Assembly: GCA_028565635.1 (NCBI GenBank)
Contig: JAOXYB010058124.1
Location: 1-10,940, forward strand
DNA: 10,940 nt
Source: Phoronis ovalis
Taxonomy: Eukaryota > Phoronida > Phoronidae
Direction: 5' to 3'
The notes under the pieces are model-generated. The model made no database searches. It had not been told where the DNA came from and saw only the letters and a list, made by a program, of their open reading frames with translations. A program made the position numbers and the translations under genes. Below are positions 8,184 to 10,940 of this stretch, piece by piece (within the stretch, counting starts at the first letter, position 1; each line of letters begins with the position of its first letter).

Positions 8184-8784
8184 AGCCCCGTATCAACTAT
8201 ACCCATCCAACCATTCCCATATCGTTTTACGAGTTGCTAATACTGAACGTCTTCTTTGTAATCTGTATATGGTTCATTGACTTATTTCTGTAATTCTTGT
8301 GTATTTTACGCACGTCTCCCAGTCAATTCTCTCTGACGCTATAGACACACATCGTTTCAAGCTTCGTTTCGATAGTCTCCAGTAAAACACGGTGGGTAAG
8401 ATTCTAAACACGCTTATATATAAACTATATTTTTCAAACTGGGAATGTGAAACTACATATTCGATGTGTGTGCTTTGTTGTGGGAATGAATGAGGGCATG
8501 TGGACCAAAACGTTTCAAGTAATCAATGCGCCGATTAATAAAACATAAAGCCTGTCCCAGAATGCACTCTATCACAACATAAGCGAGGTTTGCCACGTGG
8601 GGAACCATAATACCTAGTTTAAATAATTTGCCTCCATCTAGTAGACATTCGATTATTTTCGACATAAACAAAAAATAATTTCATTTATTAATATTTTATG
8701 TATTAGCTTCAATTGTTGTTATATGTAAAACTAAGGAAATAAACATAATATTTATTTCATGCAGAACCATTGAAAACCTCATAC

Positions 8785-8796
8785 CGCGCATGCGTA
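8785..8796 (+). promoter_or_regulatory. NRF1-type promoter motif upstream of the SAMD1-like gene
   Basis: CGCGCATGCGTA matches the palindromic NRF1 consensus YGCGCAYGCGCR at 11 of 12 positions and lies about 110 bp before the ATG, where such sites sit in TATA-less housekeeping promoters. Competing reading: TTTATTTCATGCAG at about 8751-8764 could be an acceptor, putting the motif inside an exon. Confidence 0.6.
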
Positions 8797-8907
8797 ATTG
8801 ACCTTACTTAGGCAGAGCCCTTACGGATTATTCGTGTGAAAATTCACCTACATTTTCTCAACTTTAAACACACTTTTTGACAGTTTCTATTTGCGAAAAT
8901 TGATTCA

Positions 8908-9618
8908 ATGGCTGAAGAACACTATAAAGAATGGATTGTAGGTACAATCGATCAACTGCGCCAAAGAAAAGCCCGACCAGACCTGGAGCGTATTTCACAC
9001 ATGCTTGAGCGCAAACACGGTATCAAAGCAGCGGAAACTGAGGAGTATATTGAAAAACTTGTTCAAGCAGGCGACGTAGTAAAAGTGGATTATAAAGGTT
9101 CAACGAGTTACAGAAACGCTGCCAAATGGAAGAAACATCATTTAGGTGGTCAAGTTTTAAACTCTAAAGACGTCAGTGAGAAAATACTGGAAGGGATACG
9201 GTATCTAACCTCGGCTGACCCTGCCTTAGCGAAACAAGGAATTGCCTTCGCGGATATTGAGTCATGGTTACAGTTAGTGAAGGCGGAACAAAACTTAGTA
9301 AAAGACGCTCTACACGCAGCCATTGATCGAGAGGCAGAAGTTGGAAAAATTAGAAAACTAACTAATGGAAATTATGCTTTGAACTCGAAACGGGGCAGAC
9401 CCAGTGACTCCAGCGGTGGAGCTCACAAAAGTAAATCAGTGCTCGGGAAAAGACCGCCTGGTGAAACCTCAACACCCCCACCTAATAAAGCGGCCAAAAG
9501 TACTTATTTGGGAACAAAAACTTTGAAAAATACGTTTCCTGCTGCGTATAATGAAGCAAAAGGAAGTCAAGTAAAGAGAGGAAGACCAGTGTCTAAACGA
9601 AAGGTAATTTCGGGGTAA
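8908..9618 (+). CDS. SAMD1: SAMD1-like chromatin protein: winged helix, H15-like domain, two AT-hooks (large first coding exon)
   Basis: The frame encodes 236 residues; the first Met follows an in-frame TGA at 8878-8880. Residues 4-75 are a SAMD1-type winged helix: YKEWI near 6-10, RKARPDLERI at 20-29, YKGSTSYRNAAK at 62-73. In vertebrate SAMD1 this domain binds unmethylated CpG-rich DNA; KAT6A/KAT6B carry a more distant version. Residues about 88-160 resemble the linker-histone-like winged helix that follows it in KAT6 proteins. A basic, proline-rich tail holds two AT-hook cores KRGRP at 161-165 and 223-227. A nuclear DNA-binding, chromatin-targeting role is inferred. The exon may end at AAG|GTAATT (last base 9603, codon 232, phase 0), in which case VISG-stop is intron read-through. 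No SAM domain, PHD or acetyltransferase is present in the window, so the family name rests on the N-terminus. Confidence 0.85.
   Translation: MAEEHYKEWIVGTIDQLRQRKARPDLERISHMLERKHGIKAAETEEYIEKLVQAGDVVKVDYKGSTSYRNAAKWKKHHLGGQVLNSKDVSEKILEGIRYLTSADPALAKQGIAFADIESWLQLVKAEQNLVKDALHAAIDREAEVGKIRKLTNGNYALNSKRGRPSDSSGGAHKSKSVLGKRPPGETSTPPPNKAAKSTYLGTKTLKNTFPAAYNEAKGSQVKRGRPVSKRKVISG
9604..9609 (+). other. Candidate splice donor at the end of the SAMD1-like exon
   Basis: CGAAAG|GTAATT matches the donor consensus at most positions and falls five codons before the in-frame stop. Large first exons that seem to stop just after a donor are usually spliced there. Confidence 0.6.
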
Positions 9619-10500
9619 TTTATAATGTTAAATTTTATACTTATTTTACTGCTGTGGCTGTGACCTCCCGCAATGACCTGGGATTTTATGACACGAGGTA
9701 CATGTATAGTACGTAATATAAATAGTGTTGGTGTGTTACGCTGTCATATCTTAAAACTTAAAATTGTCATAATTCTATGTGCGTGTCATTGCACTGTGTA
9801 GTATTTTATTATCATTCGTCATGTCAGTACATGATACTATATAATCTTTACATTATAAAATGCACATTTAATCAATGCGTGATAAAATAATCTAATTGCG
9901 GAGAGTTATACGATGCGCAATATGTGTTGAACGGTGAACATGATAGCTTGCATGTATGTTTAATTATATCTAGAGCTATCTACAGTAAACGATATATGAG
10001 TGGTAAATTTAGCACGCACAGTGGCCCCGCATACACAGTTATTGTTCTGTAATCGCATTAGAACTTCGACACCAGATGTCTCACCGAGCCTAGTTTTATA
10101 TTGAATACCTATTCAAAGGGAAATTAAAATGAGGAATTTTAATTATTTGAGCAGGTCATTAATTTAATATGCAAGAGACTATTATAGTGTAAATCTGTTA
10201 TGTGATGTATATTTGCCATGAAGCTTTAAAATAATATTCAGAGGGTTCGCGTTATGGCTAAATTATTGGGGTTTTTTCGTGTTTTTTTTCATAAGCAGTT
10301 GCAGACCAGTTGTAAATTTAAAAAACATCTATCAAACATCATATATTTTCAAATTAATTAACATTTGTATGAAAATTAAGGTTCAATGCAAAAAGAGTTA
10401 TTTTTTAAGCGAAACGTAGACCGAATTTATGAATTAGCTTTGCTTCACACGTATCTTAAATTCTTTGTTACTTTATGACTAAATTGAGCTATTTTGCCTG
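9619..10500. other. Probable intron of the SAMD1-like gene, nothing else recognised
   Basis: AT-rich, with no open frame of note and no repeat structure. Confidence 0.5.
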
Positions 10501-10527
10501 TTTTTTAACAATTCTTTCACCTCGCAG

Positions 10528-10560
10528 TCCAATAGAAAACCTGCTTGCATGATTTTATGA
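10528..10560 (+). CDS. Candidate terminal coding exon of the SAMD1-like gene
   Basis: TTTTTTAACAATTCTTTCACCTCGCAG (10501-10527) is the best acceptor downstream of the donor at 9603, with a pyrimidine tract and a branch-like TTTAAC. In phase 0 the exon reads SNRKPACMIL then TGA at 10558-10560. This would give a 242-residue protein without a SAM domain. The alternative is that the true next exon lies beyond the window. Confidence 0.3.
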   Translation, partial: SNRKPACMIL

Positions 10561-10673
10561 TATAGAAATCTGTACTAAACCTAAGCTTCCAAGAAAGGCG
10601 GGGAAGGCGAGATCTATGTGGCAGATATTGCAGCGATGTTCGTACTAGACGCCATTCGTTCAATTACATCTAT

Positions 10674-10685
10674 TAGGCATGCGCA
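10674..10685 (+). promoter_or_regulatory. Second NRF1-like motif
   Basis: TAGGCATGCGCA matches the NRF1 consensus at 10 of 12 positions. A CCAT core (GACGCCATTC, 10648-10657) of the kind bound by YY1 lies just upstream. Together they could mark a promoter for a gene beyond the right edge; no coding start was found after it in the window. Confidence 0.3.
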
Positions 10686-10760
10686 GATAACTTAAAAAAA
10701 CACCCAAGAGCTGTAGTAATACTGCCAGAAGATTCCGTCCCGGTACCCTTTTTCACTTCT

Positions 10761-10766
10761 AATAAA
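10761..10766 (+). terminator. Candidate polyadenylation signal
   Basis: AATAAA lies about 200 bp after the candidate stop at 10560 and is followed by a T/G-containing stretch (GAATTTGTAGTG). It fits a short 3' UTR if the terminal exon at 10528 is real. Confidence 0.35.
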
Positions 10767-10866
10767 CGTTCGCGCAAGATCGAGCGCCAGCTGAATTTGT
10801 AGTGATTATTTATAGTAACCTTTACTAATAAGGGTAATATTAACCGAACCCTATTAGATCTGCTGT

Positions 10867-10882
10867 AGCCTGTGTACAGGCT
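10867..10882. repeat. Short inverted repeat
   Basis: AGCCTGT and ACAGGCT form perfect 7-bp arms around GT. No further context. Confidence 0.5.
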
Positions 10883-10940
10883 GAGGAAGGACCCCTGGAA
10901 GGACTAATTATATATAAGGATTTAATATATTGATACTTGA

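Larger units (their letters stand above)
6140..8780. other. Long intergenic stretch without an assigned gene
   Basis: It is AT-rich with scattered short open frames. Two patches look more coding-like than the rest (6930-7069 minus, about 7518-7610 plus) and are listed separately. A 72-codon minus frame at 8453-8671 has a hydrophobic middle but no recognisable family. A hairpin with 11-bp arms and one mismatch lies at 8152-8183. Confidence 0.5.

Noticed and set aside
1-10940. CRISPR arrays, bacterial operons, rRNA genes
   Set aside because: No direct-repeat/spacer array, no Shine-Dalgarno-led gene chains and no rRNA-like sequence. Introns and polyadenylation signals indicate a eukaryotic nuclear genome.

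Overview
The window looks like nuclear DNA of an invertebrate animal. It is AT-rich, its genes are split by spliceosomal introns with GT...AG ends, intergenic space is long, and remnants of small repeats are scattered through it. A secreted PAN/apple-like plus F5/8 type C (discoidin) protein and a SAMD1-type winged-helix chromatin protein fit a bilaterian. A lophotrochozoan such as a mollusc is my best guess, but that is inference from gene style and cannot be proven here.

Left part (about 595-2220, minus strand): a complete three-exon gene read from right to left. Exon 1 (2220-1938) encodes a signal peptide and a cysteine-rich PAN/apple-like module. Exons 2 (1341-1190) and 3 (899-618) encode an F5/8 type C domain. 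Both junctions keep the reading frame, and the joined product is 238 residues with a stop at 618-620 and an AATAAA at 595-600. The plus-strand open frame at 497-829 is only the antisense shadow of exon 3.

Middle (about 2221-8780): no convincing gene. It holds repeats and transposon debris: a possible tRNA-derived SINE head near 4040-4125, an AT microsatellite, three 18-bp repeats at 4405-4458, a 120-bp element with perfect 27-bp inverted repeats around a hammerhead-like core (4856-4975), a putative non-autonomous DNA transposon (about 5351-6139) enclosing a 14-bp minisatellite (5931-6020), and two short exon-like patches that I cannot assign (6930-7069 and about 7518-7610).

Right part (about 8780-10940, plus strand): a gene with an NRF1-type promoter motif and a large first coding exon (8908-9603/9618). 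It encodes a SAMD1-type winged helix, a second winged-helix-like domain and two AT-hooks, so a nuclear DNA-binding protein. The exon ends either at a stop at 9616-9618 or by splicing at 9603. A good acceptor at 10527 would add ten residues and a stop, with AATAAA at 10761. No SAM domain is visible in the window.

The two genes are unrelated: one product is secreted or extracellular, the other nuclear. They are oriented away from each other and separated by about 6.6 kb of repeat-rich DNA.
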